Shown here: positions 43,966 through 52,983 of the stretch, piece after piece
Layout: every line of letters begins with the position of its first letter
How positions within the stretch are numbered: position 1 is the first letter of the stretch
Assembly: GCA_022729735.1 (NCBI GenBank)
Contig: DZAY01000003.1
Location: 60,757 to 124,756, forward strand
Length of the DNA stretch: 64,000 nt
From: Helicobacter cetorum
GTDB lineage: Bacteria > Campylobacterota > Campylobacteria > Campylobacterales > DZAY01
Reading direction: 5' to 3'
Program-made: the position numbers and the translations under genes
Notes under the pieces: model-generated
The model's input: only the letters and a program-made list of their open reading frames with translations
What the model was told of the DNA's origin: nothing
Databases searched by the model: none

Positions 43966-45497
43966 CTTTTTATTCACCTTTTAGAATATATGCAGTATTT
44001 AGATTTTTATTAACTCTATTTTTGTTAATAAAAAAGAAAAAATCACTATTTAAAGTAAAGCCACTCAAACCAAAAGAGTTGAAAAATATAACCATAAAAT
44101 TGGGTGCAAGTTTCATAAAATTGGCTCAAGTTTTGGCGACAAGAGCTGATTTTTTTGAAAATGATTATTTAGAAGAGTTAAAAAATCTTCACGACCAACT
44201 TCCACCGATGAAAGATGTTGAGTTCAAAAAAGTTTTTGCTATGGCTTTTAAAGATAATAGCTTTATTTCATTTGAAAACTCTCCAATAGCTTCAGCTTCA
44301 ATTGGACAAGTCCATATTGCATATCTAAATTCAAATCAAAAAGTAGCCGTAAAACTTAGGCGAAAAGGTATAAAAGAGCAAGTTATTGCAGATATTAGAA
44401 TTTTAAATTTTTTTAATAGACTTTTTACACCATTTTTCTCATTTTATACAAAAAACTCAATTGATACTTTGATTTTAGAGTTTTCAGAAATGATTATAAA
44501 AGAGGTGAGTTTAAAAAATGAACTCTCAAATCTTCAAAAATTTAGCCAAATTTACTCCAAATCTGGAATTAAATTTCCAACTCCTTATATTGAACTTTGT
44601 AGCGATGATGCTATTGTTATGAGTTTTGAAGATGGATTTAGATTTGATGATAAGATTAATTTAGAAAAATTTAATATAAATTTTAAAGAGTTAATTACAA
44701 AACTTGTAGATTTTTATACTTTGCAAATGTTAATAAATGGATATTTTCATGCTGACCCACATCCAGGAAATTTGCTTGTAAATTCAAAAGGTGAGTTAAT
44801 ATTGCTTGATTTTGGAATGGTAAAGAGAGTTCCAAATCATATAAGAGTTGCAATAATTGAACTTATAAAATCTGCTAATGAAAGAGATTATGAAACATAT
44901 ATTATGGCAAATAAAAAATTAGGAACTATAAGTTATGAAGCACCTAATTCACTTTTAGCAGAGTTTAGTGAAAAAATGTTTGATATATTTTCTAATGAAA
45001 ATTTAAGTAGTGAATCTATGCAAAAGTTGGCTTTTGAAGTATTGGAAAGCACTAAAAATTTACCATTTAAATTACCAAGTGATGCTGTTTATATACTTAG
45101 AGTAAGTGCGATAATAGAAGGTTTAGGCACAACTTATATAAAAAATTTTAATGGAGTGAAAGATATTTTACCAATTTTACAAAATAGCATTCCAAAAGCA
45201 TTAGGTGCAAAAGATACAATATTTGAAACAATTTATGAAGAGTTAAAAGAGCTTCCTTTTAGTGTAAAAAATTTAAAAACTTTTTTACATATTGCAAGTA
45301 GTGGAGAGTTAGAAATTCAGTTATCAAAATATCAGTTAGAGTTTTTAAAAAAAGAGTTTAAAGATTATTTAAAACCTATTTTTGGCTCATTTGCACTAAT
45401 CTTATTTTCGATATTTTTAATACTTTATGATAAAAATTTAGAAAATTTAGCACTAATAATAGCTTTCATTGGTATATTTAGATTATTCTGGAAGTGA
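43962..45497 (+). CDS. UbiB/AarF (ABC1) family kinase-like protein, probable ATA start
   Basis: 511 residues if it starts at ATA (43962), 491 from the TTG at 44022. The region between has a natural N-terminus (FYSPFRIYAVFRFLLTLF) and lies in frame, and GGAG ends 8 bases before the ATA, whereas the TTG has no ribosome binding site. Core features: the KxGQ-like segment reads KLGASFIKLAQ, Ala-rich loop ASIGQVH, AVKLRR (Lys), HADPHPGN catalytic loop and LLDFGMV. Two C-terminal membrane helices. UbiB proteins support quinone-pathway enzymes as atypical kinase/ATPases. Confidence 0.82.
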   Translation: MTFYSPFRIYAVFRFLLTLFLLIKKKKSLFKVKPLKPKELKNITIKLGASFIKLAQVLATRADFFENDYLEELKNLHDQLPPMKDVEFKKVFAMAFKDNSFISFENSPIASASIGQVHIAYLNSNQKVAVKLRRKGIKEQVIADIRILNFFNRLFTPFFSFYTKNSIDTLILEFSEMIIKEVSLKNELSNLQKFSQIYSKSGIKFPTPYIELCSDDAIVMSFEDGFRFDDKINLEKFNINFKELITKLVDFYTLQMLINGYFHADPHPGNLLVNSKGELILLDFGMVKRVPNHIRVAIIELIKSANERDYETYIMANKKLGTISYEAPNSLLAEFSEKMFDIFSNENLSSESMQKLAFEVLESTKNLPFKLPSDAVYILRVSAIIEGLGTTYIKNFNGVKDILPILQNSIPKALGAKDTIFETIYEELKELPFSVKNLKTFLHIASSGELEIQLSKYQLEFLKKEFKDYLKPIFGSFALILFSIFLILYDKNLENLALIIAFIGIFRLFWK

Positions 45498-46356
45498 ATT
45501 TTCTCTTATATCTCTCCAATTGTGATTCGTTTCCTAAAATCCCACCACAATGAATATATATTACTTCGCCAATTTCATCTTTAAATTTATCTAAAACTAA
45601 CCAACCTTTTGGGTCATATAGTAAATCAAACTCAATAGTTGTAGCAGTTTTTAACTCTAAATATATATCTAAAAATTCTTGATATAAATTTCCAAAATGG
45701 TATTTTTTATCTAAATCTAATATTATGGGATGATTTTTTTCATCTTTTTCAAGCTCTAAAAACTGTTTTTTTAAGTAGTTGTTATCTCCAACTAATGGAG
45801 TTGTATAGACTCTGAATTTAGAGTTTTTTTGCAGATATAGTGCTGTTGTTCCTGTGCCTGAAGGTAAAAAAATTGAGATATTAGCAAACTCTTTTTCTAT
45901 TTCTCTAGCTAATAGTTTAACTCCAAATTCAGCTTCTATTTCAGCTCCACCTTGTTTAATTATTAACTCATTTTGATTAGTCGTAAGATTTGTAATAGTT
46001 TTATCCCAATTAATTGGCTCAATTTCTATAAATTTTGTTCCTAAATTTATAGAGTGTTTGTAATTGCCAATTGGATTGGCTTTTAAGTTTTGTGGAATAG
46101 TTTTTGTATAATAGATTAACTCTTTTTCTTTTGCTTTTGCTAAAGCAGATAGTGATAAAAGATTGTTTGATTGAATACCACCAAATGAGATTATTCGATT
46201 TTGTGGAAAATCATTAGTTAAATAGTAGTAAAGTTTCCGAGCTTTATTGCCACTATAATAGTAGTCTATTAAGTCATCTCTTTTAATAAAGTAGTCTCTA
46301 TTTCTAAAGACCACTTTATCAATTTTGGAGTTATTAAATTTTTCCAACACTTCCAA
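45478..46356 (-). CDS. PLP-dependent ACC deaminase/D-cysteine desulfhydrase family protein
   Basis: 292 residues, tryptophan-synthase-beta type fold. The N-terminus has KRDDL and SGNKARKL with the PLP Lys, and later FGGIQSNN and LPSGTGTT. Exact substrate is unknown (1-aminocyclopropane-1-carboxylate or D-cysteine). The start is TTG at 46356 or GTG six bases later, inside the end of fba (23-base overlap). Its 3' end overlaps the convergent UbiB gene by 20 bases. Confidence 0.8.
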   Translation of the reverse strand: MEVLEKFNNSKIDKVVFRNRDYFIKRDDLIDYYYSGNKARKLYYYLTNDFPQNRIISFGGIQSNNLLSLSALAKAKEKELIYYTKTIPQNLKANPIGNYKHSINLGTKFIEIEPINWDKTITNLTTNQNELIIKQGGAEIEAEFGVKLLAREIEKEFANISIFLPSGTGTTALYLQKNSKFRVYTTPLVGDNNYLKKQFLELEKDEKNHPIILDLDKKYHFGNLYQEFLDIYLELKTATTIEFDLLYDPKGWLVLDKFKDEIGEVIYIHCGGILGNESQLERYKRKFTSRII

Positions 46357-47257
46357 GAATTTGCATTCGCTCTTTTACAAGTTTTGTAACTGCATCTTTT
46401 GCAGGATTGAAAAATTTTCTTAAATCAAATTCTGATGGATTTTCATTTGATACTCTTCTAATTTCTGCCATAAAAGCAATTCTTAAATCTGTATCTGTAT
46501 TAATTTTATTAATTCCACCTTCAACTGCTTGTTGTAAAAATGCGAATGGAACACCTTTGCTTCCCTTCAAATCTCCACCAGTTCCTTCAAATGCAACTCT
46601 TACATATTCAGGAATTGCACTCGCACCATGAAGAACTAAAGGCACATCACATCTTCGCTTAACCTCTTTTAATCTTTCAAAATCAAGTTTTGGCTCACCT
46701 TTAAATTTAAAAGCTCCATGACTTGTTCCAATTGCTGGTGCTAAATAATCAACTCCAGTTCCTTTTACAAACTTTTCAGCTTCATCTACATTTACTAACA
46801 CTGCATCAGCTGCATCAACTTCGATATTATCTTCAATTCCCATAAGTCTGCCAAGCTCTGCTTCAACACCAACATTTACAGCATGTGCAATTTCTACAAC
46901 ATGTTTTGTCATTTCAAAATTTTCATCAAATTTATGATGAGATGCATCTATCATAACAGATGTAAAACCAGCTCTAATCACTCTAATACAGCTCTCAACC
47001 GTTGTGCCGTGGTCTAAATGAAGAGCTACGGGAATATGTGGATATTTATCAGAAATATTTTTTACCATATCTCTAAGCATATCAGCACCAGCATATTTGA
47101 TAGCACCTTCACTTGCTTGTAAGATAAGTGGCGATTCACACTCCACAGCTGCTTTAAAGATTGCTTGTAACATCTCTAAATTTACAATATTAAATGCACC
47201 AACTCCATAACCCTCTTTATGAGCTTTGCTCAAAATTTCTTTTCCACTAACTAACAT
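46334..47257 (-). CDS. fba: Fructose-bisphosphate aldolase class II
   Basis: 307 residues. Zinc ligands and active-site motifs are visible: HLDHG (His pair), MIDASHH, EAELG and the HGAS loop (LVLHGAS). It cleaves or forms fructose-1,6-bisphosphate in glycolysis and gluconeogenesis. It follows peb4, an order shared with C. jejuni (Cj0596-0597). AAGGGGG lies before the ATG. Confidence 0.95.
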   Translation of the reverse strand: MLVSGKEILSKAHKEGYGVGAFNIVNLEMLQAIFKAAVECESPLILQASEGAIKYAGADMLRDMVKNISDKYPHIPVALHLDHGTTVESCIRVIRAGFTSVMIDASHHKFDENFEMTKHVVEIAHAVNVGVEAELGRLMGIEDNIEVDAADAVLVNVDEAEKFVKGTGVDYLAPAIGTSHGAFKFKGEPKLDFERLKEVKRRCDVPLVLHGASAIPEYVRVAFEGTGGDLKGSKGVPFAFLQQAVEGGINKINTDTDLRIAFMAEIRRVSNENPSEFDLRKFFNPAKDAVTKLVKERMQILGSVGKI

Positions 47258-47269
47258 AAAAGCCCCCTT

Positions 47270-48091
47270 TTATTTAATTTCGACTTTTGCACCTTTTTTG
47301 AGACTCTCTGCCATCTCTTCCATCGATTTTCTAAACTTTTCTAATTTCAAATTCTCTTCGATTTGAGGTTTTACTTTATCTAAAGCCATATTAGAAGCAC
47401 TTTTTTTATCTTCAACATAAATAATATGGTATCCAAATTTACTTTTTACAAGCTCTTTTGACATATCACCTTTTTTCATTCCAAATGAAGCATCAGAAAA
47501 CTCTTTTACCATTTGCTCTTTAGCAAAATATCCTAAATCTCCACCATTTGTAGCACTAGGACAAGTTGAGTTAGCTTTTGCACTTTCAATAAATTTAGCT
47601 TCTAACTCTTCTGGTTTAGCTTTTTTTAACTCTTCCAAAATCGATTTTGCTTTTGCTTCATCTTCTGCTTTTAGTAGAATATGTCTTGCTTTTACTTGCT
47701 CTGGTTGTTTAAATTTATCACCATTAGCTTTATAGAAATCTTCAACCTCTTTAGGTGTAACTGTAACTTTATCAAATTGTTGTTTCATATAAATTTCTAA
47801 AGCTATATTATCTTTAATACTTTCTAAAGCATCTTTATACTCTTTTGATTTTTCAACACCCTCTTTTTTAGCTTTTTCAACTAATAATTCTCTTTCAACT
47901 GCTTGATTGATAACTTTTTCTTGAATATCTTTTGGAAGAGTAGCAAAATCAACATTTGGCATATTTCTAAGTAACATTGCTATATCATCTTTTGTAATAT
48001 TTTTGCCATTAACAGTAGCCACAACATCACTTGCATAAACAAAACCACTTAATAGACTCGCACCAACTACACTAATTAGAAATTTTCTCAT
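47270..48091 (-). CDS. peb4: PEB4/SurA-like periplasmic peptidyl-prolyl isomerase
   Basis: 273 residues with a Sec signal peptide (1-20), a SurA-like N-terminal chaperone domain and a parvulin (PPIC) domain at about 130-230 (QVKARHILLK, GGDLGYFAKEQMV, KFGYHIIYVED). It helps fold outer-membrane proteins in the periplasm. First gene of the peb4-fba pair; AGAGGT precedes the ATG. Confidence 0.9.
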   Translation of the reverse strand: MRKFLISVVGASLLSGFVYASDVVATVNGKNITKDDIAMLLRNMPNVDFATLPKDIQEKVINQAVERELLVEKAKKEGVEKSKEYKDALESIKDNIALEIYMKQQFDKVTVTPKEVEDFYKANGDKFKQPEQVKARHILLKAEDEAKAKSILEELKKAKPEELEAKFIESAKANSTCPSATNGGDLGYFAKEQMVKEFSDASFGMKKGDMSKELVKSKFGYHIIYVEDKKSASNMALDKVKPQIEENLKLEKFRKSMEEMAESLKKGAKVEIK

Positions 48092-48208
48092 AATACCTCT
48101 TTTTTATAATTTTAAAAGAGCAATTATACTCAAAAAGATTTAAAAGATTAATTATTCTTAAGTATTCTTTTGTTATATTTCCCAAACTTTTAGAGAGGGA
48201 TTTTTGAT

Positions 48209-48907
48209 ATGTATGAGTTTGATAAGATAGAAAAAGAGATAGAAAAATATTTAGGATTTCAAAAAAATATAAATAATAATTTTGATGCAAATCTATTTAT
48301 AAAAATTGCAAATGAGGTTGAGAGCGAAACAAAAAATGTTACAATCGAACATATTAAGAAGAATTTAAACTATTACTTCGGAATTCATTTAGATGATAAA
48401 GATGATATTGAGTTAAAAAAAGAGTTAGAAAGTGTTTTTAAACCATATATGAAAATAGATGAAGTTGTAGAAAAAGAGTTACAAGAAATTCAAAACTATT
48501 TAGGCTATCTTGAATATTATGAAGAGACTATTATTCAGGAGTTAAAAACATATAACAAGATTTTGTATAGAATATTCAAAAATGCTAAAATCAAGAGTTT
48601 AAGTGCAAACTTGAAATATATTCGACTGTTAAAATCGCAACTAAATGAAGCACTTAAGAGAAGGCTAAGATGGAAAATGGATATGGTGATTGGTGATTTT
48701 TATATGATTTTAACATTTTTTGCATCACTTGCAAAATATAATGAAGTAACACCAAATATACATATTAAAATGTTTTTAGTTGCAAAACTTACAAGTTTTA
48801 TACACTATCTTAAAGAAACATTATATGCTTATAATAGTTTAGAAGAGAGAAAAATTTTAAATCAGCATATGATTGCAGAGTTTGATAAAATTTTGAAAAA
48901 GATTTAA
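48209..48907 (+). CDS. Hypothetical helical protein
   Basis: 232 residues, all-helical, acidic/basic, with no signal peptide. Residues 100-160 look like a long amphipathic helix with many Glu, Lys and Tyr, and the last third is more hydrophobic. GAGAGGGA lies eight bases before the ATG. It is divergent from peb4 and ends overlapping the Sel1 gene by 4 bases. Not recognised. Confidence 0.65.
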   Translation: MYEFDKIEKEIEKYLGFQKNINNNFDANLFIKIANEVESETKNVTIEHIKKNLNYYFGIHLDDKDDIELKKELESVFKPYMKIDEVVEKELQEIQNYLGYLEYYEETIIQELKTYNKILYRIFKNAKIKSLSANLKYIRLLKSQLNEALKRRLRWKMDMVIGDFYMILTFFASLAKYNEVTPNIHIKMFLVAKLTSFIHYLKETLYAYNSLEERKILNQHMIAEFDKILKKI

Positions 48908-50007
48908 TGGTTGAATAGTTCGTATCTATCCCAAATTTTTTTACAATGTTCAACCCCATCATTATAGCCATCTTCGGCTAACTCTCTTGCAATTTTTAAA
49001 TTTTTAGCTACACCTAAACCTTCAGCATAAAGTATCGCTAAATTACATTTTGCTTGATGGTTTCCAGACTCAATTGCTTTGTTATACCAATTTGCAGCTT
49101 CTTCATAACTCTGTTTAACCCCATTTCCAGTTGCATACATAAATCCAAGCTTATTTTGAGCAATATCATCACCAGCATTAGCAGCCATTTCATACCATTT
49201 AAAAGCTTCTTTGTAGTTTTTTTCAACTCCAAGTCCTTCATAATATAAATATGCAAGTTTTCTTTGTGAATTTATATCTCCAGCCATTGCTCCCATTTTA
49301 AACCAATTATAAGCTTCTTTAAAATCTTGCCTGACAACTTCACCATTTTTATACATTAAACCTAAATTATATTGAGCGACAATACTTCCAGCAATCCCAG
49401 CTTCTTTTAAAAGTTTAAAACCTAAATCTGAATTTTTTTCTATACACTCTCCAGCAATATACATAAGTCCAAGCAGTGTTTTTGCATTTTTTTCACCTTG
49501 ATTTGCAGATTTTTCAAACCATTCTACTGAAGTTTTACAATCCTGAGGAACTCCTCGACCTTCAAAATATAAAAATCCAAGATTAAATTGAGCATTCATA
49601 TCACCTTTTTCGGCTGATATTTGAAATAGTCTAATCGCTTCATCAATATTTTGAGCTACACCTTTTCCAGATATATACATAAATCCTAAATTAAACATAG
49701 CAGATGAGTGTCCAGCATCACTTGCTTCTTTAAAGAGTTCAAAAGCTTTATTTAAATCTTGAGTAACTCCTCTTCCTTCAAAATATAAAAAACCCAAATC
49801 ATTCTTAGCATCAATACTACCATTCTTACTTGCTAATTCATACCATTTAAAAGCTTCTTGATAATTTAGTTCAACTCCATCACTTCCGTGAGCAAACATA
49901 AAACCAAGCTTTTTTTGTGCTTCAATATCACCAGCTTCAGCAGATTTGACAAGTGTTTTAATAGTAGTAGTAATGCTATTTTCTATTTTTACTGTTGTTT
50001 CATACAT
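48904..50007 (-). CDS. Sel1-repeat protein
   Basis: 367 residues made of about nine Sel1-like repeats, each ~36 residues, with the repeated pattern A-x-x-x-LG-x-x-Y-x-x-G-x-G-V-x-x-(D/N)-x-x-x-A. No signal peptide, so it is probably cytoplasmic, unlike the secreted HcpA-type cysteine-rich Sel1 proteins of Helicobacter. Such solenoids bind other proteins. It follows the RRM gene, with its own promoter region and AATAGGAA upstream. Confidence 0.85.
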   Translation of the reverse strand: MYETTVKIENSITTTIKTLVKSAEAGDIEAQKKLGFMFAHGSDGVELNYQEAFKWYELASKNGSIDAKNDLGFLYFEGRGVTQDLNKAFELFKEASDAGHSSAMFNLGFMYISGKGVAQNIDEAIRLFQISAEKGDMNAQFNLGFLYFEGRGVPQDCKTSVEWFEKSANQGEKNAKTLLGLMYIAGECIEKNSDLGFKLLKEAGIAGSIVAQYNLGLMYKNGEVVRQDFKEAYNWFKMGAMAGDINSQRKLAYLYYEGLGVEKNYKEAFKWYEMAANAGDDIAQNKLGFMYATGNGVKQSYEEAANWYNKAIESGNHQAKCNLAILYAEGLGVAKNLKIARELAEDGYNDGVEHCKKIWDRYELFNH

Positions 50008-50059
50008 GATTTTTTCCTATTTAAGAGTATCAAGAGTTGTAGTTATATATTTTATAATC

Positions 50060-50082
50060 AAAAAAACTCCTAATTATAGGAG
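50060..50082 (-). terminator. Rho-independent terminator of the RRM gene
   Basis: A 6-bp stem (CTCCTA/TAGGAG) with a 4-base loop is followed by seven T residues on the minus strand. Confidence 0.7.
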
Positions 50083-50086
50083 AGGA

Positions 50087-50106
50087 AAGGTTAGAAATCT
50101 AACCTT
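50087..50106 (-). terminator. Second hairpin at the RRM gene end
   Basis: A 9-bp stem (AAGGTTAGA/TCTAACCTT) with a 2-base centre covers the RRM stop codon, just upstream of the T-run terminator. It may strengthen termination or shield the mRNA end. Confidence 0.45.
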
Positions 50107-50371
50107 ACATTCTCGCAGATTTTGGTTTTGGTGGCTTTGCAAAATCGATTTTTAATTTTCTATTCATAAAATCTTGGTCAGCTAATGCATCTTTAGCAGT
50201 ACTTGCTTCTGAAGCGTTTTCAAACTCAACAAATCCGAACCCTTTTTTTAAACCATCTTTCTCTATTAACTTAACACTCACAACATTACCATGTTTCGCG
50301 AATATATTTTTGACATCTTCAGATGTAGCCTTGTAATTTAAATTGCCAACATACAATTTATTAGTTTCCAT
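50105..50371 (-). CDS. RRM-type RNA-binding protein
   Basis: 88 residues, a single RNA recognition motif. RNP2 LYVGNL (6-11) and RNP1 KGFGFVEF (about 43-50) carry the aromatic RNA-binding residues. Related small RRM proteins occur in cyanobacteria (Rbp) and Helicobacter, some induced by cold. AAAGGG lies before the ATG. A GC-rich hairpin stands in its leader region. The C-terminal tail is Pro/Lys-rich. Confidence 0.92.
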   Translation of the reverse strand: METNKLYVGNLNYKATSEDVKNIFAKHGNVVSVKLIEKDGLKKGFGFVEFENASEASTAKDALADQDFMNRKLKIDFAKPPKPKSARM

Positions 50372-50394
50372 AAAATAACCCTTTAAAAAGACAT

Positions 50395-50412
50395 AAAAAA
50401 GCCAAACGGCTT
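50395..50412 (-). terminator. Hairpin with T-run between ribE and the RRM gene
   Basis: A 5-bp GC-rich stem (AAGCC/GGCTT), 4-base loop, then six T residues on the minus strand. It could end the secA-ribE transcript, or, lying downstream of the TATAAT at 50418, be part of the RRM mRNA leader. Confidence 0.6.
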
Positions 50413-50417
50413 GCAGT

Positions 50418-50423
50418 ATTATA
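50418..50423 (-). promoter_or_regulatory. Candidate -10 box (TATAAT) of the RRM gene
   Basis: TATAAT on the minus strand, 46 bases before the RRM ATG, with a TTGATT 19 bases further upstream as a weak -35. The terminator-like hairpin lies just downstream of it. Confidence 0.45.
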
Positions 50424-50465
50424 GCTAAAATTTATAAAATTTAATCAAGTTTTTTTGATTTTTTA

Positions 50466-51068
50466 TTAATAGAGTGCTTCTATTCGCTCTATATCACTCC
50501 AAGTTGGCTTTTTATTGAACAAAAAATAGATATATCTTGCAAACATGTCAGTTTCAATATTCACTCTATCATATATTTTATAATTTTTAAAGAGTGTATT
50601 ATTAACTGTGTGAGGAATTATACTAAGCTTAAAACTACTATTACATACATCATTTATAGTTAAACTTACTCCATCAATTGCTATACTTCCTTTTGGAATT
50701 ATAAATTTCATAAATTCACTATCGATTTCAATATAAAAATCAACTGTATTGCTAAGCTTTTGAATATCTATAATTTTACCAATACAGTCAATATGACCTT
50801 GCACAATATGCCCATCTAATCTATCACTAAGTCTCATTGCTGGTTCAATATGGACATTTCCACTAAATCGCTCAATTGCAACTTTTTCTCTTGTTTCTCT
50901 TCCAAGTTCCACAACAAAACCATCTAATAAATTTTCTACAACAGTTAAACATACACCATTTATTGCGATACTATCACCAATATTTGCTATGTGAGAGCTT
51001 TTTATATTTAAATAGTTGCCATTTAGAGATTTAACTCTGCCTATTTCTCGTATAAGTCCTGTAAACAT
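50466..51068 (-). CDS. ribE: Riboflavin synthase, alpha chain
   Basis: 200 residues, two lumazine-binding repeats. It begins [10 protein letters not shown], with NGVCLTV in the first repeat, GHIVQGHID in the linker region and IDGVSLTIND in the second. It dismutates dimethyl-ribityllumazine to riboflavin. Its start shares one base with the stop of the LOG gene. It is the last gene of a minus-strand group secA-dnaJ-LOG-ribE. Confidence 0.94.
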   Translation of the reverse strand: MFTGLIREIGRVKSLNGNYLNIKSSHIANIGDSIAINGVCLTVVENLLDGFVVELGRETREKVAIERFSGNVHIEPAMRLSDRLDGHIVQGHIDCIGKIIDIQKLSNTVDFYIEIDSEFMKFIIPKGSIAIDGVSLTINDVCNSSFKLSIIPHTVNNTLFKNYKIYDRVNIETDMFARYIYFLFNKKPTWSDIERIEALY

Positions 51069-51823
51069 TAGTTAAATCGCTTTTTATTTACAAATTTTTT
51101 CAGTTTTTTATATGTTTTAATATCTGTAAGATTTGCATCTTCCATCTCTTGAAGTTTAATTAATAGCTGTTTATCTGTAAATTCTACAACTTCAACCAAG
51201 TTATCTGTAACTTTAAATAGTTCTAAATCATCTGGATTTATACACTTATTTACCAATAAACTTTGTTTAAAAAATTCTATTAAAGGTTTCCAATAGTCAT
51301 GTCCTATCAAAAATACACCAATTGGAAATATCTTTTTTGTCTGCACAAGAGTTAAAGCTTCAAACAGTTCATCCAAAGTTCCAAATCCACCAGGAAAAAT
51401 TACAAAAGCATAAGAGTATTTAACTAACATAACTTTTCTCGCAAAAAAGTAATCAAATTTCAAATTTATATTTAAAAAATCATTTGATTTTTGCTCATGT
51501 GGAAGATTTACATTCAATCCAATTGATAAAGCTTTTTTACTCTTAAATGCTCCTCTATTTCCAGCTTCCATAATTCCACCACTTCCACCTGTAATTACAT
51601 TGTAACCTTTTTGTGCAAATAGATAACCAAGCTCTTCTGCCATTTTGTAATATTTGCTATCTTCATCAAATCTTGCACTTCCAAAAAATGTTACGGATGG
51701 AGATAAATTTTGAAGTGAGTCAAACCCATTTACAAAATCTGCCATAACTTTAAATATACTCCAAGGTTCGCTAAAATCTAAATCTCTTTTTAGATTTTGA
51801 ATTCGTTTGAGATGTTTTTTCAT
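51068..51823 (-). CDS. LOG-family protein (TIGR00730-type)
   Basis: 251 residues, Rossmann-like fold. It has FFGSARF near the N-terminus, [14 protein letters not shown] and the PGGFGTLDE nucleotide-binding motif near residue 137. LOG proteins release cytokinin bases from ribotides or act as nucleotide 5'-monophosphate hydrolases. They are often annotated 'lysine decarboxylase', but have no decarboxylase activity. It overlaps dnaJ by 4 bases and ribE by 1. Confidence 0.9.
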   Translation of the reverse strand: MKKHLKRIQNLKRDLDFSEPWSIFKVMADFVNGFDSLQNLSPSVTFFGSARFDEDSKYYKMAEELGYLFAQKGYNVITGGSGGIMEAGNRGAFKSKKALSIGLNVNLPHEQKSNDFLNINLKFDYFFARKVMLVKYSYAFVIFPGGFGTLDELFEALTLVQTKKIFPIGVFLIGHDYWKPLIEFFKQSLLVNKCINPDDLELFKVTDNLVEVVEFTDKQLLIKLQEMEDANLTDIKTYKKLKKFVNKKRFN

Positions 51824-52944
51824 TTAAACCAATTCTTAATATTTTCGATAGCTTCTTCAAAAAAGCCTTTGTGTGGTGTTCCATCATAACCAAATGAGTG
51901 GTGCAACTCTTCTAATAGTTCTCTTTGTGCATCAGTTAATTTTTCTGGATATATTATTTTTAATACAGCTATTAAATCACCTCTATATCCACCCCGTACA
52001 TTTCTAACACCCTCATTTTTTATCACTATTTGTTCTCTATCTTTTGCTGTTGTTGGAATTTTTAAATCTATTTCACCTTTTAGAGATGGGATTTTGATTG
52101 TATGTCCAAGCAAAACTTGTGTAAAAAATACAGGAACTTCTAAATATAAATTATCACCATCTCTTACAAAATGCTCATCTTCTTCAACATTTAAAACTAA
52201 ATATAAATCTCCACGACTTCCATTGTTTGCAATGTTTCCTTTTTTTGCAACTCTGATTTGATTTCCATTATCCACACCTTCTGGAATAGATATTTCAATT
52301 TTTTCTTTTTCTACAAAATAACCTTTGCCGTGGCAACTTTCACATTTTTCTTTAATATATGTTCCCTCGCCTTTACATTTTGGACAAGTTTGTGAAAATG
52401 TCATAAAACCTTGTTTTATATAAACTTGACCTCTACCACCGCAAGTTTGACAACTCTCAACAGCTCCATTTTTTGCACCACTTCCACCACAAACATCACA
52501 CGGTCTAAAATACTCAATTTCAATCTCTTTTTTACATCCAAATACAGCTTCTTTAAAGCTAAGTGAAAATTCTATTGCTAAATCTGAACTATATTTTTGA
52601 GATTTACTCTTTTTTGAAAATCCAAAACCAGAACCAAAAGCAGTTCCAAATATCTCATTTAAATTTTCAAAAATATCTTCAAAACTTCGATTACTAAATC
52701 CACTAAATCCTCTACCTTCTAAACCTGATTTTCCATATTTATCATAAATTTCTCGCTTTTGAGTATCGCTTAATACCTCATAAGCTTCATTTATCTTTTT
52801 AAAGTTCTCTTCAGCCTCTTTATCATCTGGATTTCTATCTGGATGATATTTAAGTGCCATTTTTCTATAAGCCTTTTTTATCTCTTCAGCATTTGCATCT
52901 TTTGAGATTTCCAAAACTTCATAATAGTTAAACTCTTCTGCCAA
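51820..52944 (-). CDS. dnaJ: Chaperone DnaJ
   Basis: 374 residues. J domain with HPD (about 33-35), a Gly/Phe-rich linker, four zinc-binding CxxCxGxG-type repeats ([32 protein letters not shown]), and a C-terminal peptide-binding domain. It is the DnaK cochaperone. 39 bases separate it from secA upstream on the same strand. dnaK and grpE are not in the window. Confidence 0.95.
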   Translation of the reverse strand: MAEEFNYYEVLEISKDANAEEIKKAYRKMALKYHPDRNPDDKEAEENFKKINEAYEVLSDTQKREIYDKYGKSGLEGRGFSGFSNRSFEDIFENLNEIFGTAFGSGFGFSKKSKSQKYSSDLAIEFSLSFKEAVFGCKKEIEIEYFRPCDVCGGSGAKNGAVESCQTCGGRGQVYIKQGFMTFSQTCPKCKGEGTYIKEKCESCHGKGYFVEKEKIEISIPEGVDNGNQIRVAKKGNIANNGSRGDLYLVLNVEEDEHFVRDGDNLYLEVPVFFTQVLLGHTIKIPSLKGEIDLKIPTTAKDREQIVIKNEGVRNVRGGYRGDLIAVLKIIYPEKLTDAQRELLEELHHSFGYDGTPHKGFFEEAIENIKNWFK

Positions 52945-52983
52945 AGTAGCTCCTCAATCAAATTTTTGTAATTTTAACTAACT

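Noticed and set aside
51068..51823. Annotation as lysine decarboxylase
   Set aside because: The PGGxGT motif marks a LOG-family nucleotide enzyme; no PLP-binding site is present.
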